Shown here piece by piece: positions 7,881-14,775 of a stretch of 18,424 nucleotides of DNA. The stretch spans positions 3,720 to 22,143 of the forward strand of contig DCHN01000049.1 of NCBI GenBank assembly GCA_002315995.1, given 5' to 3'. The stretch's first letter is position 1. Each line of letters starts with the position of its first letter. Below the pieces are notes generated by a model. The model saw nothing but the letters and a program-made list of their open reading frames with translations. It was not told the DNA's origin and did no database searches. Source of the DNA: Bacteroidales bacterium UBA1751 (GTDB lineage: Bacteria > Bacteroidota > Bacteroidia > Bacteroidales > UBA932). The translations under genes and the position numbers were made by a program.

Positions 7881-8624
7881 TTATGCCCTCTCCTGCTCAA
7901 GGTACATTTCAAGAGCCTTTGAAACGGAAGGGCACTCCGGTGTTGGAGCGTTTATAAGTGTTGCCAATTTTGCACTCTTGGCCTCCTTTGCCGTTGATGG
8001 ACCAAAAGTGATTATTCTTGTATCGCCTTGAACAAACTCAGGGTAACTCTCGTAGAGCGACCTTACATCTGCCGGGCTGTAGAAAACCAGAAGGTCATAA
8101 TTTTTCAGATTCAGAGCCTTGAGATCGGCATAAAGAGTCTTGATGAAGACAGCCGAACTGTGTTTGAGCTTTGATTTTACGAAGAGCCTGTGAAGTGAGG
8201 TCTTTGATGAATCGGCCAGCGCAAGCAGGAAATTCTCATCCTTATGCTTGGTTCCTATTGCAGTTACAATTGATTGTATTGTTCCGTCTCCGTAGAATAT
8301 CTTCCTCTTCCTGTATACTATGTGTTTCTGCAAATAGAGTGCAATTGCCTCAGTGGTGCAGAAATACTTCATTGTCTCGGGAACCTCATAACGCAACTGC
8401 TCGCATATTGCAAAGAAAGCATCAATGGTGCTTTTGGCTGAAAAAACTACGGCTGTAAAATCGGGGATATTTACCTTCTGCGCTCTGAATTCCCTTATGC
8501 TTACGGGTTCAACTTTGAAAAACTGGTTGAAATCTATCTGAACCCCATATTTGTTAATAATATCCGTGTATGGTGAGTTCAGCGGCTGAGGCTGTGAAAT
8601 CAATATTTTCTCTACCTTATTCAT
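7881..8624 (-). CDS. hemD: Uroporphyrinogen-III synthase
   Basis: Cytosolic enzyme that cyclises and rearranges hydroxymethylbilane to uroporphyrinogen III in tetrapyrrole (heme) synthesis. The protein has 247 residues, the normal size. HemD sequences are poorly conserved, but the family's landmarks are present: an opening ILISQPQP strand, VVFSAKSTIDAFF at the first-domain boundary, LLVFYSPADVRSL in the second half, then ITFGPSTAKEA and a Thr-Pro followed by a helix at the C-terminus. The frame extends to a TTG at 8654, overlapping the upstream gene. ATG 8624 is preferred because an AGGAGG (8637-8642, minus strand) sits 12 nt upstream. It lies between DUF4271 and rnpA in one operon. No other heme gene is in the window. 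Confidence 0.86.
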   Translation of the reverse strand: MNKVEKILISQPQPLNSPYTDIINKYGVQIDFNQFFKVEPVSIREFRAQKVNIPDFTAVVFSAKSTIDAFFAICEQLRYEVPETMKYFCTTEAIALYLQKHIVYRKRKIFYGDGTIQSIVTAIGTKHKDENFLLALADSSKTSLHRLFVKSKLKHSSAVFIKTLYADLKALNLKNYDLLVFYSPADVRSLYESYPEFVQGDTRIITFGPSTAKEAKSAKLATLINAPTPECPSVSKALEMYLEQERA

Positions 8625-8636
8625 CTCTCTATAGTA

Positions 8637-8642
8637 CCTCCT
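8637..8642 (-). promoter_or_regulatory. Shine-Dalgarno-like AGGAGG ahead of hemD
   Basis: A full AGGAGG on the minus strand, lying in the 19-bp gap between the DUF4271 stop and the hemD ATG at 8624. The 12-nt spacing is longer than ideal. It is unusual in this window, where strong Shine-Dalgarno sequences are rare, and it supports the 8624 start over the TTG at 8654. Confidence 0.4.
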
Positions 8643-8643
8643 C

Positions 8644-9321
8644 TCATGCGCCAAGCTGTGCAGTTGCCTTAAACAGAGCCACTAACAAAAAAATTGGCAA
8701 AAATTCGAGGGCGCAAAGGTATAAAATTCTGAAAGAAATTGAAAATTCGTTGAGTTTCAGAATTGAAAAAATTTTTGAAGCATGCAGTATTACAACAAAA
8801 AGGGTTGCACAGCAAAGATATACAGAGAAGAAAATGACATCCAATGCATCAACAATGTAGGTGAGAAAGAAGGCCGGCAGAAGAAGAAAGATCAGAAAGA
8901 TGAAATAGGACCAGAATATTTTTCTCAGCAGGGAGAAGATTCTTGTGTGATTCACCCAATTAAGCATATTGAAGAGAGATATTCGTGCTATTATAATGAC
9001 AAAAAACAACAGCATGGATACTATTGTGGCAATTGAGCGTGGAATATGGAAAGATTCTGAGAATCGGTTGCAGTATGCGTACGAAATGAGTATTGAAAGG
9101 AAAAAGCAGACAAAGATAAGGGTAAGGTTCCTCGACCTGACCTTGGCTATGCTCTCCTCAAGCCTCTCAACGGAGTTATTGTGGAATATGGCCCCGCATA
9201 TATCGGCAACAGTGCTGCACAGGCGGGAAAATGAGTGAAGAAGAAGCAGGAGCGCAACAATATATATGGCTATTGTAAGCCAGATATCCCATACCGCTAC
9301 CGTATATAAAGCCTGATGCAT
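8644..9321 (-). CDS. DUF4271 integral membrane protein
   Basis: Polytopic inner-membrane protein of 225 residues with no known biochemical role. About six hydrophobic segments are seen, at roughly residues 6-30, 66-86, 97-120, 135-155, 160-180 and 195-218. In Bacteroidota a DUF4271 protein commonly sits just upstream of hemD and rnpA, and the same order here supports the assignment more than any single motif does. The frame extends to a TTG at 9327 that overlaps the SUI1 stop; ATG 9321 (MHQALYTV) leaves a 2-bp gap and is preferred. It ends 19 bp before hemD. A role in heme or membrane physiology is only guilt by association. Confidence 0.78.
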   Translation of the reverse strand: MHQALYTVAVWDIWLTIAIYIVALLLLLHSFSRLCSTVADICGAIFHNNSVERLEESIAKVRSRNLTLIFVCFFLSILISYAYCNRFSESFHIPRSIATIVSMLLFFVIIIARISLFNMLNWVNHTRIFSLLRKIFWSYFIFLIFLLLPAFFLTYIVDALDVIFFSVYLCCATLFVVILHASKIFSILKLNEFSISFRILYLCALEFLPIFLLVALFKATAQLGA

Positions 9322-9323
9322 AT

Positions 9324-9674
9324 TCAATTACCGCCCTTTTTCTTTACAACATATCCCATTGAGCAGAGAATGGTGAACACCTTCTCCTTGAAGTCGCCCT
9401 GAACAATTATCTCCCCATCCTTGGCACTTCCACCCACTCCGCACTTTGTCTTCAATGTCCTGCCCAAATCAACAAGATCTTCATCTCTTCCAACGAATCC
9501 CTCCACAAGGGTAACCTGTTTTCCTCCACGGTTCCTTCTGTCGAGGGAGACATAGAGCTTCTGCCTCTCCGGAGAAGGTGTTTCCACCTCTTCCTGCACA
9601 CCTGTATCGTACTGAAAATTGGTATTGGTGGAGTATACAACCCCCAGTCTATCCTTCCAATCGTTACCTGCCAT
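9324..9674 (-). CDS. yciH: SUI1/YciH-family translation initiation factor
   Basis: Small protein (116 residues) of the SUI1/eIF1 family, related to E. coli YciH, which monitors initiation fidelity at the 30S P site. The C-terminal half is the conserved SUI1 domain: RRNRGGKQVTLVEGF (about 47-61), LGRTLKTKCGVGGSAKDGEI (71-90) and VQGDF. The N-terminal 40 residues are variable and charged. It is the first gene of the operon SUI1-DUF4271-hemD-rnpA-yidD; a -7 promoter box lies 22 nt upstream of its ATG. How much YciH contributes to initiation in bacteria is unsettled, but the family assignment is secure. Confidence 0.93.
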   Translation of the reverse strand: MAGNDWKDRLGVVYSTNTNFQYDTGVQEEVETPSPERQKLYVSLDRRNRGGKQVTLVEGFVGRDEDLVDLGRTLKTKCGVGGSAKDGEIIVQGDFKEKVFTILCSMGYVVKKKGGN

Positions 9675-9696
9675 AGAACAAAATAATTTTTACAAT

Positions 9697-9705
9697 GCAA
9701 AGATA
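9697..9705 (-). promoter_or_regulatory. -7 promoter box for the SUI1-DUF4271-hemD-rnpA-yidD operon
   Basis: The minus strand reads TATCTTTGC, matching TAnnTTTGC. A TTG (CAA at 9727-9729 on the plus strand) lies 21 bp upstream and could serve as the -33 element. The predicted start of transcription near 9692 gives a leader of about 18 nt. The -33 element would overlap the opposing -7 box at 9719-9727. Confidence 0.6.
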
Positions 9706-9718
9706 TCCAAACAAATAT

Positions 9719-9727
9719 TACCTTTGC
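9719..9727 (+). promoter_or_regulatory. -7 promoter box for the DUF2723 gene
   Basis: The plus strand reads TACCTTTGC, a full TAnnTTTGC match, ending 5 nt before the ATG at 9733. Transcription would start around 9731-9733, so the mRNA would be leaderless or have a 1-2 nt leader. No clear -33 TTTG lies upstream. Confidence 0.55.
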
Positions 9728-9732
9728 AAGTT

Positions 9733-12700
9733 ATGGAAACAAGTTTTTTCAAGAAAATCAACAACATTGCCGCATGCAGCGTTTTTGCTGTTGCAGCATT
9801 CACCTATCTCTCCACCATAGAGCCTACTGCAAGCTTCTGGGACTGCGGAGAGTTCATAGCTTCGTCATATAAACTGGAAGTGGGCCACCCGCCTGGAAAC
9901 CCTGTATTCCAGCTTTTTGCAAGAATCTTCACCCTTTTTGGCAACAACATGCACGCAGCAATGCTCATAAATGCCATGAGCGCACTGTGCAGTGCACTCA
10001 CCATATTCTTCCTCTATTTGACAATTGCACATCTGGGAAGAAGAATAGTTGAGAAGAGTTCCGGCACAAGCTGGTATGAAGGAGGAGTTGCAATACCAAC
10101 TGCAAGTGCCATTGCAGTCATTGGTTCAGCCGTTGTTGGTTCCCTGGCATACTGCTGGTCAGACACCTTCTGGTTCTCGGCAGTTGAAGCTGAGGTGTAT
10201 GCAATGTCATCACTCTTCACGGCTGTGGTCTTCTGGGCTATGCTCAAATGGGAAGATTGTGCCAACGAGCCATACGCCAACAGGTGGATTGTACTCATAG
10301 CATTCCTTATGGGAATATCAATTGGAGTGCACCTGCTCAACCTGCTTACCATTCCGGCGCTTGTCTTCATATGGTACTTCAAGAGAAGCAAGCTCACCAC
10401 ACCTTGGAAATGTGTGAAGGTATTCCTCATCTCCTGCATAATTCTGGCGGTGATTCTCTGGGGTATAATTCCATACGTTCCAAAGATTGCCGCATACGTG
10501 GACCTCTTCTTTGTGAACACCCTTGGATTCCACTACAACATAGGAGCATCAATCTTTGTACTTCTGCTGCTTGCGGCAATATTCTGGGGAGTCTTCAAGA
10601 CATACAGGAATGGGAAGGTTGTTCTCAACACCATTCTCCTCTGCACCGGTGTCATTCTTATAGGATACTCCACATTTGCAGTAGTGGTGATACGTTCATC
10701 GGCGAACACTCCTACCAATGAGTATCATCCAGACAATCCTTTCACCCTTGTAAGATACATTGGCAGGGAGCAGTATGGTAACAGGCCTCTCTTATATGGC
10801 CAGACCTACGCTTCACCGTGGGAGGAGACAAAGGAGAGCACTTACTGGAACGTATACAATGGAAAATACATAGAGGTTCCTGCACCGGTTGAACCGGTAT
10901 ATTCAAAAGAGTCAAAGATGCTCTTCCCAAGAATGTACTCTGCGGGCGGCGGTGACCAGTACATAGCCTTCTACCAGATGTACACCGAAGGTAAAGGAAT
11001 AAGAATTCCCGACTCCAAGCATCTGAAACCTACCATGGGCGCCAATCTGAAGTACTTCCTCGACTACCAGGTTGATTTCATGTATATGAGATACTTCATG
11101 TGGAACTTTGCAGGAAGGCAGAACGACCTCCAGAGCACCGTTCCGGGAGAACCTATTAAAGGAAACTGGGAGTGCGGAATAGGATTCATTGACAAGGCGC
11201 GTCTTGGCGACCAGAGCCAGGGTCCTGACTTCATTGTACACAACAAGGCAAAGAACCACTTCTACCTTCTGCCTCTCATTCTTGGAATAATTGGTCTCCT
11301 GTTCCAATACAAATACGACAAGCGCAACTGGAGCATTACCATGCTTCTCTTCTTCCTTACCGGACTGGCCATTGTTGTATACCTCAACCAGACACCATTC
11401 CAGCCAAGGGAGAGGGACTATGCGTATGCAGGTTCATTCTATGTATTCACTATTTGGATAGGTTTTGCCGTACTCTGGCTCATGCAGCTTTTGTGCAAAC
11501 TGTTCGAAAAGGTTGCAAAGGGCGAAAAGAGTGAAATAGCCGGAGCAGTGGCTGCATCTGTAATATGCCTTTTTGTTCCTCTTCAAATGGTCAGCCAGAC
11601 CTGGGATGACCACGACCGCAGCGGAAGATATTTTGCGCGTGACATGGCCTGGAACTACCTCAACAGCTGCGATGAAAATGCCATTCTGGTATCGCACGGT
11701 GACAATGACACCTTCCCTCTCTGGTACAGCCAGGAGGTGGAGAGCACAGGAACCGACACAAGGGTTGTAAACACCTCGCTGCTTGGAACTGACTGGTACA
11801 TAAACCAGCTTACCTACAAACAGTATGAGAGTGACCCTATTCCGTTCGATTTGGACAGAATGCAGTATTTCTATGGAGTGAACGACATTGTTTACATCAT
11901 AGAGCGTTTCGAAAAGCCAATGCTTCTGAAAGATATCATGAGAATCTTCAAGAGTCCTGAGGCTGCTGTTAAGCTCGAGGACGGGAAGCTCTACAACTAC
12001 TTTGCCGCAAGGGAGCTGCTTCTCCCTGTGAACAAGGAGAATGTGAGAAAATACAACATTGTTCCCGAGAAATACATGGACCAGGTTCCTGATACAATAA
12101 CCCTGACCATATCTTCAGGAAAAAGGTATCTCGACAAGACGGAGCTCATGATTCTTGACCTTCTCTCAAACTACAACTGGGACAGGCCTCTCTACCTGAA
12201 CCAGAAGGCCGGTGATGTGAATATAGGTATAAAGGATTACCTGATGTATGCCGGAATGACATACAAGTTCGTTCCTATAAAGAGCTCAACCGGAACCGAT
12301 TCCAAGACTCTGCTTATGGATGAGGAGGCCATGTATCAGAAGGTGATGAACGAGTACAGGTTCGACAACTTCCGTGACACCACACTCTACTACGATTACC
12401 AGCATCTGCTCTCGTTCAACACACTTGTAAGCTACCGTTTCCTTCACACAAACGTTGCCAAGAACCTCTATTTGGCAGGTGAGGAGAAGAAAGCGCTTGA
12501 TGTTTTGGACAAGATGGTTGAGAGATTCCCTTCAAAGTCACTTCCTTTGAACAACGTGATCATAAGCAATGTGAACGACAAGGCTGTGCTGGATGCAATA
12601 TGCCTCTACCTGAACCTTGGCGCCGAAGATAAGGCCGAAGCACTTGCCAATGAGTTCATTGCCGAGACCGTTGATGGAATAACGCTCTATTCACAGATTC

Positions 12701-12864
12701 TCCGTGACGATTTCCTCAATTCAGATGCACTGCAGCAGTGCTTTGCATACCTGATTTACCTTGAGGACGCCTTCAAGGAGTATGGAAACAGTGCAAAGGC
12801 AGATGAAATTGGAGATATTGTGGAGAAGAACCTTGCACCTTTGAAGCAGTATTATCAGGAATAG
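9733..12864 (+). CDS. DUF2723 membrane glycosyltransferase (GT-C type, TMEM260-related)
   Basis: Large inner-membrane protein (1043 residues) of the DUF2723 family, predicted GT-C glycosyltransferases using lipid-linked sugars. The N-terminus has the family signature: a first membrane span (12-28), then EPTASFWDCGEFIAS (30-44) with the acidic Asp37/Glu40 expected at a GT-C active site, and GHPPGNP (51-57). About seven further hydrophobic segments run to residue 325, then four between about 505 and 620. The remaining 420 residues are soluble, probably periplasmic. The human member TMEM260 is a protein O-mannosyltransferase, so protein O-glycosylation is a reasonable inference here. The frame opens upstream at 9619, but that stretch holds both promoter boxes and overlaps the SUI1 gene, so ATG 9733 is the start. 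It is convergent with uvrC, 33 bp away. Confidence 0.88.
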   Translation: METSFFKKINNIAACSVFAVAAFTYLSTIEPTASFWDCGEFIASSYKLEVGHPPGNPVFQLFARIFTLFGNNMHAAMLINAMSALCSALTIFFLYLTIAHLGRRIVEKSSGTSWYEGGVAIPTASAIAVIGSAVVGSLAYCWSDTFWFSAVEAEVYAMSSLFTAVVFWAMLKWEDCANEPYANRWIVLIAFLMGISIGVHLLNLLTIPALVFIWYFKRSKLTTPWKCVKVFLISCIILAVILWGIIPYVPKIAAYVDLFFVNTLGFHYNIGASIFVLLLLAAIFWGVFKTYRNGKVVLNTILLCTGVILIGYSTFAVVVIRSSANTPTNEYHPDNPFTLVRYIGREQYGNRPLLYGQTYASPWEETKESTYWNVYNGKYIEVPAPVEPVYSKESKMLFPRMYSAGGGDQYIAFYQMYTEGKGIRIPDSKHLKPTMGANLKYFLDYQVDFMYMRYFMWNFAGRQNDLQSTVPGEPIKGNWECGIGFIDKARLGDQSQGPDFIVHNKAKNHFYLLPLILGIIGLLFQYKYDKRNWSITMLLFFLTGLAIVVYLNQTPFQPRERDYAYAGSFYVFTIWIGFAVLWLMQLLCKLFEKVAKGEKSEIAGAVAASVICLFVPLQMVSQTWDDHDRSGRYFARDMAWNYLNSCDENAILVSHGDNDTFPLWYSQEVESTGTDTRVVNTSLLGTDWYINQLTYKQYESDPIPFDLDRMQYFYGVNDIVYIIERFEKPMLLKDIMRIFKSPEAAVKLEDGKLYNYFAARELLLPVNKENVRKYNIVPEKYMDQVPDTITLTISSGKRYLDKTELMILDLLSNYNWDRPLYLNQKAGDVNIGIKDYLMYAGMTYKFVPIKSSTGTDSKTLLMDEEAMYQKVMNEYRFDNFRDTTLYYDYQHLLSFNTLVSYRFLHTNVAKNLYLAGEEKKALDVLDKMVERFPSKSLPLNNVIISNVNDKAVLDAICLYLNLGAEDKAEALANEFIAETVDGITLYSQILRDDFLNSDALQQCFAYLIYLEDAFKEYGNSAKADEIGDIVEKNLAPLKQYYQE

Positions 12865-12897
12865 TCCGAGACCTTCAGAAGCGGAGTTCCGGTTCAA

Positions 12898-14733
12898 TTA
12901 CTGAACCCCCTCCTTATACTCTGAAATGATTCTTGCAACCCTGGAGCCGGCCGCTTTGGCAAGAGCCTCCGGGGTTGCCTCTTTTATGCGCTTCCAGCTT
13001 CCGAACGCCTTGAGCAGCTTCTGCTTTGAAACTTCACCTATTCCCTTTATGGAATCCATTTCACTGGCAGTCTGTGCCTTTGCCCTGCGGGAACGGTGGT
13101 GCGTAATGCCGAAGCGGTGCGCCTCGTCCCTTATATGCATTATCAACTTGAGCGATAGTGAATTCTTACTCAGCAGCAACGGATTGACCTCACCCGGTAT
13201 TATGAGCTCTTCAAGCCGTTCGGCAATGCCTATTACCTTCATGCGCCCATCGAGCCCGAGGTCATGGAGCGCATTGAGCGCGAAGTGGACCTGGCCCTTT
13301 CCACCATCTATCACCACAAGTTGTGGAAGTGGTTCATCCTCCTCCAGAAGACGGCTGTAGCGCCTGGTTACAACCTCATACATTGAGGCGTAGTCGTTTG
13401 CGCCCACAACGCTCTTTATGAGAAAGTGCCTGTAGTCCTTCTTGCTCGGTGCCCCGTTCTTGAAGACCACGCAGGCGGCAACAGGATTGGTTCCCTGTAT
13501 GTTGGAGTTGTCGAAGCACTCTATGTGCATTGGCAGCTGCGACATTCCAAGATCTGTCTGGAGCTTCTCAACTGCAGGTGAAATGCTTCTCACCCTCTCC
13601 TCAATAACCTCACTCTCCTGCTTGAGCCTGTTGAACCTGAATGCACTGGCATTCTTTGTACATAGTTCCAGAAGGGCAAGTTTGTCACCCTTTACCGGCA
13701 CATGCATATTCCTCCCCTCAAGCTGTACCGAGGGCATGAATGGAACAAGTATTTCAGGTGCGGCACAATCTGTTGCGGTGGAAACAGATGAGGATCTCCC
13801 CTCAAACAATATGTCATAAATGGCTGTCATGAAGCGCCAGAGAACATCGGCCGGCTCCTCTTCAATGTTAAGGCGCATCTCAAGGTTCAGGGCCTGTACT
13901 ATGGCACCGTTATTCACCCTGAAATAGTTTCCATACACCTTGTAATCCTGGGTGGCCAGTGCAAAGACATCGACATTGGTTATTGAAGGGTGAACAATTA
14001 CGGAACGGCTGCAATGGGCTGTGAGCAGAGAGAGTTTCTCCTTGTACTCCTGGGCAAGTTCAAACTCAAGGTTCGAGGCGGCCTGGGCCATCTTTGCCTT
14101 GTATTCTCGTTCAAGAGGTGCAGTTTCGCCCTTCAACACTGCCGTTATGTTCCTTATCCAGGAGTCATACTCCTGTTGCAATATTTTTCCTGTACAGGGT
14201 GCCTTGCACTTGGCGAGATGGTATTTCAGGCACTCCTTGAATTTGCCTGCCTCTATTTTTGAGTTTTCAAGACGTGCGGTGCATGTCCTGAGCGGATAAA
14301 GCGATTCTATTAATTCAAGCAGATGGTTGGCGTATGTAACCGAACTGTAGGGGCCGTAGTAGCCGGAGCCATCCTTTACGAATCTTCTGGTGAGGAAAAC
14401 TCTTGGGAACGGTTCGTTCTTCACGCATATCCACGGATATGTCTTGCTGTCCTTGAGCAGAATGTTGTATCTGGGCTGATACTGCTTTATGAGATTGTTC
14501 TCCAGAAGAAAGGCATCTGCCTCTGATGAAACAACGGTGTGTTGCAGGTCGGCAATCTTGGATACAAGGACCCGTGTCTTCACGTTGAGGCGCGAGGGGT
14601 CAACAAAGTATTGGGAAACCCTTTTGAAGAGGTCCTTCGCCTTGCCTACGTATATTACCGTACCATTTATGTCAAGGTATCTGTATACTCCCGGCTGGTG
14701 AGGAAGGAGTGCAACCTTATCCTTAATTGACAT
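12898..14733 (-). CDS. uvrC: Excinuclease ABC subunit C
   Basis: Dual-incision endonuclease of nucleotide excision repair (611 residues, normal length). Domains in order are: the N-terminal GIY-YIG nuclease (GVY at 15-17, YVG at 28-30, Arg38, Glu78) for the 3' incision; a cysteine cluster (Cys151, 168, 176, 180) matching the [4Fe-4S] ligands known in UvrC; a UVR domain that contacts UvrB (about 205-238); an RNase H-like domain for the 5' incision with Asp408 (FDNSN), Asp447, Asp476 (VVIDGGKGQ) and His539; and a C-terminal helix-hairpin-helix pair (about 558-602, IKGIGEVSKQKLL). All catalytic positions I can locate are present. It is a single gene, divergent from the acyltransferase gene and convergent with DUF2723. 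Confidence 0.97.
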   Translation of the reverse strand: MSIKDKVALLPHQPGVYRYLDINGTVIYVGKAKDLFKRVSQYFVDPSRLNVKTRVLVSKIADLQHTVVSSEADAFLLENNLIKQYQPRYNILLKDSKTYPWICVKNEPFPRVFLTRRFVKDGSGYYGPYSSVTYANHLLELIESLYPLRTCTARLENSKIEAGKFKECLKYHLAKCKAPCTGKILQQEYDSWIRNITAVLKGETAPLEREYKAKMAQAASNLEFELAQEYKEKLSLLTAHCSRSVIVHPSITNVDVFALATQDYKVYGNYFRVNNGAIVQALNLEMRLNIEEEPADVLWRFMTAIYDILFEGRSSSVSTATDCAAPEILVPFMPSVQLEGRNMHVPVKGDKLALLELCTKNASAFRFNRLKQESEVIEERVRSISPAVEKLQTDLGMSQLPMHIECFDNSNIQGTNPVAACVVFKNGAPSKKDYRHFLIKSVVGANDYASMYEVVTRRYSRLLEEDEPLPQLVVIDGGKGQVHFALNALHDLGLDGRMKVIGIAERLEELIIPGEVNPLLLSKNSLSLKLIMHIRDEAHRFGITHHRSRRAKAQTASEMDSIKGIGEVSKQKLLKAFGSWKRIKEATPEALAKAAGSRVARIISEYKEGVQ

Positions 14734-14741
14734 ATTTTTTT

Positions 14742-14750
14742 TACCTTTGC
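14742..14750 (+). promoter_or_regulatory. -7 promoter box for the fused acyltransferase gene
   Basis: The plus strand reads TACCTTTGC, a full TAnnTTTGC match. Transcription starting near 14754-14756 would leave a leader of about 20 nt to the ATG at 14776. The -33 element is not obvious; a TTG at 14727-14729 is too close. Confidence 0.5.
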
Positions 14751-14775
14751 TGGTTCGTGACCAAAAACTTGTTTT

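Noticed and set aside
9619..9732. N-terminal extension of the DUF2723 frame by 38 residues
   Set aside because: It spans both promoter boxes, overlaps the SUI1 coding sequence, and encodes nothing resembling the family N-terminus, which starts cleanly at ATG 9733.
10014..10520. Minus-strand open frame of 168 codons
   Set aside because: It is antisense to the DUF2723 membrane domain, with no family resemblance or plausible start signals.
12865..12897. Rho-independent terminator between DUF2723 and uvrC
   Set aside because: Only short, broken complementarity (around CTTCAGAAG and CCGG) is present, with no stable stem followed by a T run.
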